Shown: positions 46,140 through 57,843, counted from the stretch's first letter. The stretch is 64,000 nucleotides of DNA from Ampullaceana balthica (GCA_944989445.1 CALYLW010001009.1:318804-382803), one strand, 5' to 3'. Made by a program: numbers and translations. Notes: a model not told the origin generated them from the sequence alone.

Positions 46140-47172
46140 ACTTTATTCAAGGCAACTTTATAAAACACTTTATTCAAGGTAACTTTATATCACACTTTAT
46201 TCAAGGTAACTTTATATCAATCTTTATTCAAGGTAACTTTATGTCACATTTTATTCCAGGTAACTTTATATCAATCTTTATTCAAGGCAACTTTATATCA
46301 CAGTTTATTCAAGGTAACTTTATATCACACCTTATTCCAGGTAACTTTATATCAATCTTTATTCAAGGTAACTTTATATCACAGTTTATTCAAGGTAAAT
46401 TTATATCACACTTTATTCAAGGTAACTTTATATCACACTTTATTCAAGGTAACTTTATATCACACTTTATTCTAGGTAACTTTATATCACACTTTATTCC
46501 AGGTAACTTTATATCACACTTTATTCAAGGTAACTTTATATCACTTTTTATTCAAGGTAACTTTATATCACACTTTATTCAAGTAACTTTATATCACTTT
46601 ATTCAAGGTAACTTTATATCACACTTTATTCAGGTAACTTTATATCACACTTTATTCAAGGTAACTTTATATCACACTTTATTCAAGGTAACTTTATATC
46701 ACACTTTATTCCAGGTAACTTTATATCACACTTTATTCAAGTAACTTTATATCACTTTTATTCAAGGTAACTTTATATCACACTTTATTCAAGATAACTT
46801 TATATCACACTTTATTCAAGATAACTTTATATCAAACTTTATTCAAGATAACTTTATATCACACTTTATTCAAGGTAACTTTATATCACACTTTATTCCA
46901 GGTAACTTTATATCACACTTTATTCAAGGTAACTTTATATCACACTTTATTCAAGGTAACTTTATATCACACTTTATTCAAGGTAACTTTATATCACACT
47001 TTATTCAAGGTAACTTTATATCACACTTTATTCAAGGTAAATTTATATCACACTTTATTCAGGTAACTTTATATCAAACTTTATTCAAGGTAACTTTATA
47101 TCACACTTTATTCAGGTAACTTTAGATCACACTTTATTCAAGGTAACTTTATATCACAATTTATTCAAGGTA
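46140..47172. repeat. 27-bp minisatellite, about 38 copies
   Basis: Units contain AACTTTATATCACACTTTAT and TCAAGGT. TCCAGG and CAAT variants are concentrated near the left end. Occasional 1-2 base deletions break the phase. The 167-codon frame at 46241-46744 (NFISHFIQG nonapeptide) reflects the 27-bp period and is not a credible protein. Confidence 0.95.
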
Positions 47173-47694
47173 ATTATGCAAAAAAAATTTTTAACAGGAA
47201 CCGTCAATAAAATAAAACTTAATTAGATGATATTAACAATTTTGAAAGACATTTATAAGAACAAATCATTATCCCTTTTCATACAAAATAATATACATAC
47301 AACTAACCTTACCTGACAATCGATTCAGTTGCTCCTGAATTCCGTTTAAGATATGTCCAGTCGTCTGAAACTGTCAGCCCCTTTCAAATATTTATTGTTC
47401 TAATAAGTTATATATTTTTCTTAAATGTAGCACAGTTTTCAGACAAATCTAGGAAGTCTCCCTGTTTCTTCAAGATGACATTGTTCAATGACTCTGTTGG
47501 TTTGCACGACAATTATAAAATCGGTTATCACTTCATTAAAAAATCAGTTTGTGAATGAATAGATTCTAAGAAGATAAATATAGAAATCTTCACTCTGAAG
47601 CCTCACAAAAAACCATATCAAAGATATAATAATAAAAATTCCGGGCGCTGCTTTCAACCCCTGCAAAATGTCAAGATATTCACTTTCAGGTTTG
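47173..47694. other. Unassigned DNA
   Basis: Nothing recognised. Confidence 0.4.
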
Positions 47695-48057
47695 AAATAG
47701 AATAAAAGTTAGTTGAAATAGAATAAAAATTAGTTGAAATAGAATAAAAGTTAGTTGAAATAGAATAAAAGTTAGTTGAAATAGAATAAAAGTTAGTTGA
47801 AATAGAATAAAAGTTAGTTTAAATAGAATAAAAGTTAGTTGAAATAGAATAAAAGTTAGTTGAAATAGAATAAAAGTTAGTTGAAATAGAATAAAAGTTA
47901 GTTGAATGAAAAAGTAGTGAATAAATAAAAGTTAGTTGAAATAGAATAAAAGTTAGTGGAAATAGAATAAAAGTTAGTTGAGATAGAATAAAAGTTATTT
48001 GAAATAGAATGAAAGTTAGTTGAAATAGAATAAAAGTTAGTTGAAATAGAATGAAAG
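47695..48057. repeat. 21-bp minisatellite, about 17 copies
   Basis: Units GTTAGTTGAAATAGAATAAA+A. One unit near 47905 is rearranged (GAATGAAAAAGTAGTGAATA). The minus frame across it (FILFQLT) is open only because 21 is a multiple of three. Confidence 0.95.
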
Positions 48058-49284
48058 GTAGGTAATAAAACCTGTTGGTTAATCGCCGTCGCCAGGAGAC
48101 ACTATCATGAAAATACGTGTAAAAGAAAGAAAATATTGATTTGAAAACTTCCTGACAGGTACCCAAGACGAGACTCCATCAAAAAGTGTAAAGAAGACGA
48201 GGCGATCTGTGTCCATTAGTGTTGCGTGTGAATATCCCACTTTACACGTACATTAACATAACTCCGCCCCCTCTCCCGCCTATATGTTTTGGTTAAAGAA
48301 CCTCTGGGTACTTGATTGAATTTCATTTCGATATGAACTCCGTGCCCTGAACAGTTAAACTTCTTATGGTAAATTTATTCTTATATTTGACCGTGTTTTA
48401 ACGGGTCAACTCGACTAGACGCTTGTGTTTCAGAAATAAAAACCCAAGCTATTGATCCACTTTGATTTCCTTGCTATTCATCGGATTGTGCACCGGTGGG
48501 CCGTTCGTCCCGGAGACTAATTGTAAAGAATTTCAATGTTGTAAGTTTGTCAGAATCTAGGCCACTGCTTTACCCATTGCATGTCCTCACGTGACATGTG
48601 TGTCAATCTTTGTGTGGCGAACATGCGGCGCTAAATGCGAGTTCGTAATTGCGAAACTCCTAAGTCAACGTTAACTGATCGAAGCTATGAGGTGTGCAAT
48701 TGTTACGCTGAAGGGTGGCCATCCGCTTGCTTGGTTTCATGGATGATTTCCCCTTTGATCACATGACTTCTGTTCCCTTTATTGTACTCGTGACGCTATA
48801 CATCCTGTTAACCAACGTTTGAAAAGACTCCTCATATTATGAATTATTTCATTAAAGGTATTCTCGACATAGATTCGCGTCTTATATTTAGCACACTAAC
48901 TTTGACATTGCATCCAGCAGTGGCGTAACTAAGGCTAGAGCTTTTCAGGAAGAGCTGACAATTTCACCACCCCATTCAGAAATGAGACAGAAAAGTTCGT
49001 TAAAAGAAAAATCCTAAACTTAAAAAAATTGGGAACAAGCCTCGGTGACGAAACGTCCTATCAACTTGCCCCCCCCCCAAAATCGTGTGCTACAGATTTG
49101 TAGGCGCCAATTATATCATATTTTGATCTTCATATAAAATTATGGAAAATATTGAATATTTGAAACCTAAAATTATAAGCTTAACATAAACCGTATAGTT
49201 TATAGTATATACTAAAAAATAGTGGCTGGCTGTGTTTTCCTTTATCATTTCTAGCTTCTGGGAACTCTATTTGGGGCGTTTGTA
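48058..49284. other. Unassigned DNA with one isolated hAT-like end
   Basis: CAGTGGCGTAACTAAGG at about 48918 matches the terminus group at 22879 and 27745, but no partner end was found. The rest is unassigned. Confidence 0.45.
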
Positions 49285-49541
49285 AAACACAGTCTTACAT
49301 CATCTGAAAGAGTCTCCTTGTCGTTATCAGCTAATACCCAGATATCATAACACAGTGTTACATCATCTGAAATAGTCTCCTTGTAGTTATCAGCCAATAC
49401 CCAGATATCATAACACAGTGTTACATCATCTGAAATAGTCTCCTTGTCGTTATCAGCTAATACCCAGATATCATAACACAGTGTTACATCATCTGAAATA
49501 ATCTCCTTGTCGTTATCAGCTATTACCCAGATATCATAACC
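49285..49541. repeat. 63-bp tandem repeat, 4 copies
   Basis: Units contain ACACAGTGTTACATCATCTG, TAGTCTCCTTGTCGTTATCA and ATACCCAGATATCATA. The minus frame is open across all copies as a 21-residue repeat (CYDIWVLADNDKETISDDV and TL). Differences among copies do not favour silent sites enough to argue for selection, so I do not call a gene. Confidence 0.9.
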
Positions 49542-49887
49542 CCCAACCCCCACCCCTTCTCGCATCACACGGCAATTACTGTGTCGTCAGACCTCACAAC
49601 ACACGTGACGTGCAACTCCCATGAGCTTAGTATCACTTTGATGTCTATGTCGTCCATTTTAGAAATTCGCTTCATACTATAAAGGAAAAAAACAACAACA
49701 AAAAAACCACACCTTTCCTTCTATCATCTATTGGTGTGAAAACTTAAGCATTTCGTCGTGTGACGGTCTATTTGTCCCCGTCAACATCAATGATAAGTTG
49801 AGTTGATTGACCATTTTTGTAACAACATAGGAAGCAGTTTGATCTCCACACTTCACACCCGAAGTGACGACGTCTATAATAATTTAT

Positions 49888-50310
49888 TAGGGCTGGTATT
49901 GATTTTAAAGAATGAGTTCGATTAATCGGGAAAAATATTAATCGATTAATCGATTAAATTTGTTTAATTATATTTTTATAACGCATATATAGATCCCCTT
50001 AAATTGCGATTCATTATTTCGCGAAATCGGTTAAGTCGCAGTAATTCCATTGCTCCCAAATATTGTGACGTAACACAGCAAATTCGTTCTACTATGCAAG
50101 AAATAAGGATGAAAAACCTTTTTGTTGACGTATGCACGTCTAAATAAATAATAATAGTTCGAGGGAAAAGTATGTAAATTAAAAAAACGTATAAATTATT
50201 AATTAATTGAAAAAAAAATTAGAAATATATTATTAAATTTTATTGGAATTGTAATCGATTAAATTTTTTCACGATCAATCGATTAATTAATCGTTAATTC
50301 CGCAGCCCTA
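49888..50310. mobile_element. hAT MITE derived from the 32185 lineage
   Basis: Ends TAGGGCTGGTATTGATT and, in reverse complement, TAGGGCTGCGGAATTAACG are flanked inwards by ATTAATCGATTAAT repeats. The middle segment (GTGACGTAACACAGCAAATT, CGTTCTACTATGCAAGAAAT, ACGTATGCACGTCTAAAT) is the 3' end of the transposase gene seen at 32370-32480. It is therefore an internal-deletion derivative. The 8-bp flanks do not match convincingly. Confidence 0.8.
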
Positions 50311-50594
50311 CTTTTGATCTATATAAAATATATAAATTTACTATAGATGATATGTAAATCTACATTTCTAAGCAATATTTTTTTTAATAGACAGCTTCCT
50401 GACATATGCACAGTCAACGAAAATATATTCAACTAGACGCCCCGCAGCGTAGCATACGCGCAGACTTGCTCATGGAGAGTGCAAAGAAAGTGGAGGAAGA
50501 ACGGACACAAACTACAGCACGAAGAAATCAAAACAACGCGAGTGAACGTCGGTTGCAGACTGCCAACTCATTGTTGGTGTCGAGACATTTGCAT

Positions 50595-50850
50595 GGGAAA
50601 TTCGGTACACCCCTAACTTATATGAAGCCAGCAATAAAACTATAATAGGCTTAAAATCGGAGTTACATAATCGATAATCGGTTTAAAAAAAAACACCAAA
50701 AAAACTCAATAAACAACCATACATATGACTAACCCTCGCTAGGGTCGGCCAATCACAGTTTATGTTTAAGGGATTGTAGTATTAAATGGGAGGCGGGTAA
50801 CAACAACCTCAATGTGCATGTCTGCACGTTTACTCGCTATATTTTATATT
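50595..50850 (+). repeat. GGTCGGCCAATCACAG repeat, copy 1
   Basis: Contains GGTACACCCCTAACTTATAT, CGATAATCGGTTT, TAGGGTCGGCCAATCACAGT, TTATGTTTAAGGGATTGTAG, GGCGGGTAACAACAACCTCA and CGTTTACTCGCTAT. An inverted copy abuts the last family T monomer at 53943-54155. Unknown element type. Confidence 0.75.
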
Positions 50851-50995
50851 TTACTTAGTGCTGCTTTTTGTGTCTGTACTCTCACCACCACCCCAACCGT
50901 TCTTTGCACTGTCTATGATGAGCAAGTTTGCGGCGTATGCTATGCAATGAAGAGGTAAAAGAACGGGCACAAACAGACATTTAAAATCAACAATG

Positions 50996-51064
50996 TATTC
51001 GCTGGGGCTTGAACCCAGGACCTTCCTCGAATGAGGCGGACGTGATAACCAGTTCACTACGAAT
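50996..51064 (-). tRNA. tRNA-like sequence 1 (pseudo-tRNA or SINE-like)
   Basis: The minus strand folds as a cloverleaf. Acceptor ATTCGTA pairs with CGAAT; the D-arm region is GTGAACTGGTTATCACG; the anticodon stem TCCGC/GAGGA has one mismatch; the loop is CTCATTC; and the T arm CTGGG-TTCAAGC-CCCAG is perfect. The B box GGTTCAAGCC is intact. The 5' half resembles metazoan tRNA-Val/Glu. A related copy at 54528 sits in the same flanking repeat, so this is most likely a tRNA-derived repeat rather than a working tRNA gene. Confidence 0.45.
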
Positions 51065-51539
51065 CGCACGTTTTCTGTGAAGGAACAATGCAAGTGAAAC
51101 GTAAGGACCATTTTTGGTCACACCTCCACTACCTTCACTTTCCAACCGTGAAAGTGCTGGAAAGTTTTCATGTGCTGGATGTAAACTGCACACCGAAGAC
51201 GGGTTAGTAATTCAACAAAGAAAATCAAAGATGGAAATTCTCGTATTCTCTAACAAGACTCGTTAGGCAGCTGGATGAAGTAGCTCAGAAGTAAGGTAAA
51301 CAATTCCTTGGCAAATCCTTACATTCAAGACAGTGATTTAATGAGAGATCGATTGTTCTTTCCTCACTACAGTTAACGTTGAACTGAATCAAGAAACGCA
51401 ATTAAATTTAAATAACAGTAAGAACATTATTGAATACTAGATACGACCCGCAGCGTAGCATACGCCGCAGATTGGCTCATAACAAACAGTGCAAAGAACG
51501 GTGGGGGGGGGGTGAGAGTACGGACACAAACACGAAGTA

Positions 51540-51784
51540 ATGAAAAAAATAGATGTACAAACAAAGTTTTTGACAATAAATCCCTTATATATGAGACATA
51601 ACTAAAAGTAGTGATTATGTTTAAATGCGACATTTACAGACTGAAACAGAATTATCTCCCCTGGCGCAGGTACGGTAGGGGGTGTGAACATCGACGGTCG
51701 GCGTCAACGCGTGAACTGAACTGTCACGTGAAAGAATTATAAACACATATTCGGATAGTCCGATCGCTTAAACTTACAAAGCAA
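51540..51784 (+). repeat. Diverged partial family T monomer
   Basis: Contains CAAAGTTTTTGACAATAAAT, CCCTTATATATGAGACATAA and CAACGCGTGAACTGAACTGT, but lacks the right half of a monomer (no CTGAAATTTTGATAC block) before the next GTTAATATAAGGGATTTAA. Confidence 0.7.
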
Positions 51785-53924
51785 GTTAATATAAGGGATT
51801 TAAATAAAACAAACCCGTAAAAACAAAGTTTTTGACTATAAATCACTTATATATGAGACATAACTAACAGTATTGATTATTTTCAAACATTTAAAGACTG
51901 AATCTGTCTTAACTCAAGTTTGCTTCATAACCCTGTGAGAGGGGAAAAGTCTCGTCACCGATTCGCTTGACCGAATATCAGCGTGACACGTAAAATTTAA
52001 ACAAAAGTGCCCCGGTGCTAAGATGGGTCGCCTCAACGCGTCAACTCAAACTTTCACGTGGGAAAAAAACAATAAGAAACCGTGAATTTGAATTACATAC
52101 CTCATATAAGGATAAACTAAAAATGCATTAATTTAATTACTGTACGTTCGATCGATCTGAAATTTTGATACGATGCATTGTTAGGTTAGACGGGCCCGAG
52201 TGCCAAATTTCAGCTCGATCGGATCACGAGAAGTGGGTCATTTTCGACTTTAGTTTTTCCGCCCAGCCGCGCATGAGATGACGACAGACAGAGAGACAGA
52301 GAGAGACGGCGGTGAAGTTAATATAAGGGAGTTAATAAAACAAACCCGTAAAAACAAAGTTTTTGACTATAAATCCCTTATATATGAGACATAACTAACA
52401 GTATTGATTATTTTCAAACATTTACAGACTGAATCTGTCTTAACTCAAGTTTGCTTCATAACCCTAGGGGGGAGGGGTGGGTGGGAGGGGGAGAGGGGAG
52501 AAGTCTGGTCACCGATTCGCTTGACCGAGCTCAGAGTGACACGTAAAATGTAAACAAAAGCGCACCGTCGCTTCGTTGGGTCGCCTCAATGCGTCAGCTC
52601 AAACTTTCACGTGGGAAAAAAACAATAACAAACCGTGAATTTAAATTACATACCTCATATAAGGATAAACTAAAAATGCATTTATTTTGATTACGGTACG
52701 TTCGATCGATCTGAAATTTTGATACGATGCATTGTTAGGTTAGACGGGTCCGTGTGCCAAATTTCAGTTCGATCGGATCATGGAAAGTGGGTAATTTTTG
52801 ACTTCTGTTTTTCCGCCCGCCCACGACAGAGAGAGAGAGACGCCGGTGAAGTTAATATAAGGGATTTAATAAAACAAACCCGTAAAAACAAAGTTTTTGA
52901 CTATAAATCCCTTATATATGAGACATAACTAACAGTATGGATTATTTTCAAACATTTACAGACTGAATCTGTCTTAACACAAGTTTGCTTCATAACCCTA
53001 GGGGGGGAGGGGTGGGTGGGAGGGGGAGAGGGGAAAAGTCTGGTCACCGATTCGCTTGACCGAGCTCAGAGTGACACGTAAAATGTAAACAAAAGCGCAC
53101 CGTCGCTTCGTTGGGTCGCCTCAATGCGTCAGCTCAAACTTTCACGTGGGAAAAAAACAATAACAAACCGTGAATTTAAATTACATACCTCATATAAGGA
53201 TAAACTAAAAATGCATTTATTTTGATTACGGTACGTTCGATCGATCTGAAATTTTGATACGATGCATTGTTAGGTTAGACGGGTCCGTGTGCCAAATTTC
53301 AGTTCGATCGGATCATGGGAAGTGGGTAATTTTTGACTTCTGTTTTTCCGCCCGCCCACGACAGAGAGAGAGAGACGCCGGTGAAGTTAATATAAGGGAT
53401 TTAATAAAACAAACCCGTAAAAACAAAGTTTTTGACTATAAATCCCTTATATATGAGACATAACTAACAGTATGGATTATTTTCACACATTTACAGACTG
53501 AATCTGTCTTAACACAAGTTTGCTTCATAACCCTAGGGGGGGAGGGGTGGGTGGGAGGGGGAGAGGGGAAAAGTCTGGTCACCGATTCGCTTGACCGAGC
53601 TCAGAGTGACACGTAAAATGTAAACAAAAGCGCACCGTCGTTTCGTTGGGTCGCCTCAATGCTCAAACTTTCACGTGGGAAAAAAACAATAACAAACCGT
53701 GAATTTAAATTACATACCTCATATAAGGATAAACTAAAATGCATTAATTTAATTACGGTACGTTCGATCGATCTGAAATTTTGATACGATGCATTGTTAG
53801 GTAAGACGGGTCCGTGTGCCAAATTTCAGTTCGATCGGATCATTGGAAGTGGGTCATTTTTGACTTCTGTTTTTCCGCCCGCCCAAGACAGAGAGAGAGA
53901 GAGAGAGAGAGAGACGCCGGTGAA
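51785..53924 (+). repeat. Four tandem ~535-bp family T monomers
   Basis: Monomers run 51785-52316 (532 bp), 52317-52850 (534), 52851-53385 (535) and 53386-53924 (539). Each begins GTTAATATAAGGGA and contains TCCCTTATATATGAGACATA, a G-rich run near +135, TTCGCTTGACCGAGCTCAGA, TTTCACGTGGGAAAAAAACA, GTTCGATCGATCTGAAATTT, AATTTCAGTTCGATCGGATC and a GAGAGA tract. The second and third monomers are almost identical, giving identical 69-codon frames at 52719 and 53254. Those frames carry no domain and I do not call genes. The first 67 bp of each monomer form a hairpin. Confidence 0.95.
52855..52917 (+). repeat. Family T junction hairpin (reference copy)
   Basis: A perfect 14-bp stem: ATATAAGGGATTTA at 52855-52868 pairs with TAAATCCCTTATAT at 52904-52917, with a 35-base loop. 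The same structure recurs at 53390-53452, with single mismatches at 51789 and 52321. A variant stem is at 57780. Confidence 0.85.
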
Positions 53925-53942
53925 GTTAATATAAGGGATTTA

Positions 53943-54155
53943 AAAAAATAGCGAGTAAACGTGGAGACATGCGCACTGAGGTTGTTGTTACCCGCCCCCC
54001 CCCCTATTACTACAATCCCTTAAACATAAACTGTGATTGGCCGACCCTAGCACGGGTTAGTCATGTTTAGGGTTGTTAATAGCGTGGTTTTTTTCGACAA
54101 ACTGATTATCTGTAACTGAGATTTTATCGTTTATAGCTGACTTCATAGAAATAAG
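53943..54155 (-). repeat. GGTCGGCCAATCACAG repeat, copy 2 (inverted)
   Basis: Reverse complement of 50595-50850: TAGCGAGTAAACGTGGAGAC, TGAGGTTGTTGTTACCCGCC, CAATCCCTTAAACATAAACT and GTGATTGGCCGACCCTAGC. It starts directly at the end of the fourth family T monomer. Confidence 0.75.
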
Positions 54156-54385
54156 GGGTGTACCGGATTTCGCCTGCGGCTCCGGAAAATCCGGAATCCG
54201 GCCATATATACAAATTCGGCTCCGGCAGGATTCGCTTCATAAATCCGGCCAAAACTGGCTTGCCGGGTTTGCGATAAAATATCTATTAATTATATCTCCG
54301 GCTCCGGCAAATCTGGAATCCGGCAATTTTTACAAATCCGGCTTCGGCTCAGGCCGGATTTCACTTCATAAATCCGGCCGAATCA
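54156..54385. repeat. CCGGAT-rich repeat, two ~130-bp halves
   Basis: Two halves each containing CGGCTCCGG, AATCCGGAATCCGG or AATCTGGAATCCGGC, and CTTCATAAATCCGGCC. Dense CCGG motifs stand out in AT-rich DNA. It interrupts copy 2 of the GGTCGGCC repeat, because GATTATCGGTTT resumes at 54390, so it is probably an insertion. Confidence 0.6.
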
Positions 54386-54527
54386 AATTCGATTATCGGT
54401 TTGGGAAATTTAAAACCGATTGTCGCTTTCAAATCCGATTATCGTTTAACAGCCTTTGTCATGTTGAAAAAAGGGGGGAAAGAACGGACAGAAACCAACT
54501 TTAAAAAAAAATTATTAAAAAAAAATT

Positions 54528-54597
54528 ATACGCGCTGGGGTTTGATCCCAGGACTTTCCACGTGCAAGGTGGACGTGATAACCACTACTTTACGAAT
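54528..54597 (-). tRNA. tRNA-like sequence 2 (pseudo-tRNA or SINE-like)
   Basis: The minus strand reads ATTCGTA acceptor, GTAGTGGTTATCACG D-arm, a perfect anticodon stem TCCAC/GTGGA around CTTGCAC, and a T arm CTGGG-ATCAAAC-CCCAG with one B-box mismatch (GATC for GTTC). The acceptor has two mismatches. Flanks on both sides match the flanks of tRNA-like sequence 1 (AAGAACGG..CA upstream, TTCTGTGAAGGAA downstream on the plus strand). That marks it as part of a dispersed repeat. Confidence 0.45.
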
Positions 54598-54719
54598 AAT
54601 ATGGTATTCTGTGAAGGAAAAATGCAACTGAACGGCAAGTGACCCCCCCCCCTTTTTTTTTCTTCTTTTCATCCAACCACGCTTGCCCACTGCGATTTTT
54701 CGACCTCAGCGAGGGTCAT

Positions 54720-54974
54720 TTGTCATGCTCATTTGCACATGGTCGTTTAGGAGAAATATATTTATAGATGGAGATGACAACGTAACCACTTCTTTCAATT
54801 TTACTTTCATACAGGAGATCCGTATGAAAGTGAGACAATAATATTTTCTTAAAAAATAAAACCGACTTAATAACCGCGCCCCAATAAGTTGACTGATCTC
54901 AACCTTTCTCCAAAAATAAAAATAAAAACAAAACAAATTCGTAAAATAAAAAATAACAGCTTTGAGAAGCACTG
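54720..54974. other. Unassigned DNA ending in a hAT-like terminus
   Basis: Reverse complement of the right end reads CAGTGCTTCTCAAAGCTG, the same terminus type as 4227 and 62733. The partner end is not recognised. Confidence 0.4.
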
Positions 54975-57374
54975 AGACTAGTTGGTCAATGTCATAAGAA
55001 AAAACTCAGCTTGTCCTTTAATTCGTTAAATTTAAAACTTTATATTCTCGGGATTTCCAGCAAAACAAAAAACAACAAAAACAGAATGGCTTGTCTAATG
55101 TGTTACATCACCCAGGGTGGCTCAAAACATTCCCCCCCTCTCCACGTTGAAAGCATGTCCAAAAAATACCGGTCCATTATCTACATATAAAATGCCACCC
55201 GCCATCCCGCAAATTCACCCCCTCCCCCCTCTTTCTTTGGGTCTCTCCGCCATACTCAGCAGTTTAATCTCAATATTTCTTATAAATCAATAATTCATTC
55301 AATGGGGCTTAAAAGACAACTTAAGCGAAACTGAAATATTTACGCGTATAAGCACTTCACATAAAGTAATGCATTGGATAACCGAGCAGACATCACTGAT
55401 CACCAAGCTAAAACATCGTTACAGATTCATCACATTTGTAACACGTTTTTCACATAAAGTTACATCACGTTAAAATCTCACCGTTCTCTGCTAATAAACA
55501 CAACCCACATTTTTTTCTACACTGAATTCAATCCACAAGTTTTTATAACATCACAGCAAGTGCGTGAACGTAAGCATTCCAGACTAGCGTGGATCACTGA
55601 GGAAAAAAAAACAACACAAAAATATTTTAAAGGTAAACTTTCCCACGCATCCGACGGTCTCCACCGAAGAATCTACCGTAACTGATTTCTGGTGGTGCGA
55701 GTGGTGAGATGGGGTCACATTCTCTCGTCTCTTTTCCAACAGTTTCCCCCCCTCAATACCAGCCCCTCTCCCCCCGCCACGATACACGTTGTATCCCCCA
55801 CGCAAGTCCTGGCTGAGCCGAGGGATTGCTCCCCAGCGCAGAGCTCGCGTGCCTTACCTCAGGCACGGGGCCCGGTCAAGGTTAGATTTGTTTTGATGTT
55901 TCCTCCCTAAATCCAGTGCTAAGTCTTGGGGACTCTCTGCATTCCCGGGTCTTGTGGTGTATTCGTCTTTTCTGTCCATTCTTCTGCCAGGAGCGGATAG
56001 ACAAGATCGTCTCTTCTCGTACTTCTGTAGCGTGTGCTAAATTCTATCTACGGCTGGGTGTATGTATGTTTGTTTTGGGAGAGGACAGAGAGGACAATTA
56101 CATGTTTACACATGACACTCTGTAACAGAGAAGTTATAAGAAATAAACACGTGTTATTCTCTATTTCTTTTGTATTGTTTTCATTTTTTTCTAGATAAAA
56201 TTTTAAAAGTATTGTTTTAATAAAAATAATTAATTTTAGTTCAATGAATATATTGTTTTTTTCTGAAATGATGTTGTGACGGTAAACTAACACTAAATAG
56301 GTGAAACTTATGACCCATATTTGCAAGAGGACCGACCGTTTTCCGTTATACAGAATTTAAGTTATCATTTAAAAACATGTAACACATCGTCACCCGAATA
56401 GGATGCAGAGATTTTAACATTATGGCTTAGACAAAACCAAAACACCATGAAACGTCACATATTTTAAGGGGTTTATATAATTATTATTGTTTGATGAAAA
56501 ACTAATTTATTCATTTACCAAACATGTTGTCTTTGTTGATGAACGGGAAATCAAATTTCTTAAAAGTCAAGACTGGAAAAAAATGTACATTCTTCTATAA
56601 CTTTTTAAACATTGCTTTGATTATAAAGACAATTTCTTGTTCACTTTTGCCGTTAACTAATATTGACTATCTCATGGCGTAAATAAACATTTTTAAGCAT
56701 AAACTTAATACTTTTAAAAAAACAACTAAGTGAGTACTTTTGAAAAGATGAATGAATGATTTCTTCTACAGTGCTAACACTTTCAATAAAGACCAGCATG
56801 CTCGTTTTATTTGCTCACATCATTGCGTGTAAGAGAATGTTGATTGTATCTGTGGGTTGTTCCTGTTTCCCCTTGTCACTTGTCACGTGTCACTTGCGGA
56901 CAAAGATCATTTCACTCTCGGTAATTTGGTCCGGAGACAAGGGGCCGGCCTGTAAGGACAAAACACCCGTGCCCTGGCCGTTCCATTACAGCTTCGTTCT
57001 TCCGTTACTAACCCAACAATTCCATTAGTCGGATGGTCGATCTAGTCCGACTTTCTTGTTTTTAAAGACCGATTCTTTTTTACTCTTATCGGTGTTAACA
57101 AATACGAAGAGAAACTCGCAGATCTGAGATGACGTCTGAGCCGGACATTGATTTTGAGCGGCAGAACAACAAAGTGAACTGTCCCGGTCATAGGTCAGTT
57201 GGCTAGAGTCAAGCAGTGGTGTCAAGGGCAAACTTCTACACAGTGATGCAAGATCTATCAAAATGTATGTCTTGACTGGGTGAAAATAATAATACCATTA
57301 ATTGTGTTCGGCGATAGAATTTCTTATTGTTTTGAAAAAAAAATGTTTTTAATAAATATAAAAAAAAACACTTT
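54975..57374. other. Unassigned DNA
   Basis: About 2.4 kb with no transposon, RNA or credible coding sequence recognised. Frames such as 56756-57028 (90 codons) and 57025-57261 (78 codons, minus) lack any domain. If the window holds a host exon, this and 55.0-56.3 kb are the least repeat-laden places to look. Confidence 0.4.
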
Positions 57375-57793
57375 AAAAAAAACTAAAGTTTTTGACTAAT
57401 CATTTATATTTGAGACATAACTAAAAGTATTGATTATGTTTAATACAATACGCTCCGCGCGACAGACTAACATACATACTTACAGATGGGGAAAATATAA
57501 AGGAATGTTCAATATAATACGCACCGCGCGTTCAATATAATACGCACTGCGTGACAGACTAGCATAAATATTTACAAGCTACATATAGATACTTAGAGAA
57601 AATCTAAAAGTTCAGTAATTTAATTACAGTACATGCGATCGATTTGCATTTTGATACATCATTTTTATCGTCGCCACACGTCCGCCTGCAAAAGTTCAGT
57701 TCGATATGATACGGGGAAGTGGGTTAAAAACGATCCAATTTTTGCGGCAAGTTAGTAATCAATGAGACGCCACGAGTTAATATAAATGATTTA
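57375..57793 (+). repeat. Family T monomer, diverged variant
   Basis: Begins ACTAAAGTTTTTGACTAATC. It contains three AATATAATACGCACCGCG-type motifs (57447, 57508, 57532), TACATGCGATCGATTTGCAT and a TTCAGTTCGATATGATACGG block. It ends in GAGTTAATATAAATGATTTA, the left strand of the variant hairpin. Confidence 0.8.
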
Positions 57794-57843
57794 ATTTTTA
57801 AAAAATGCGTTAAAAAAAGTTTTTTGACATAAATCATTTATAT
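57780..57843 (+). repeat. Family T junction hairpin with compensatory stem changes
   Basis: ATATAAATGATTTA (57780-57793) pairs perfectly with TAAATCATTTATAT (57830-57843). Relative to the reference stem (ATATAAGGGATTTA / TAAATCCCTTATAT), bases differ on both strands in a way that keeps full pairing. Confidence 0.8.

Noticed and set aside
46241..46744. 167-codon frame (NFISHFIQG repeats)
   Set aside because: By-product of the 27-bp array; the array itself continues out of frame after small deletions.
52719..53463. Two identical 69-codon frames as a duplicated gene
   Set aside because: They are identical because the 535-bp monomers are; the other monomers do not keep the frame, and no domain is seen.
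50595..54720. One large inverted-repeat element around the 535-bp array
   Set aside because: Only the GGTCGGCC part is inverted between the two sides; the tRNA-like part is in the same orientation, so a simple inverted-terminal structure does not hold.
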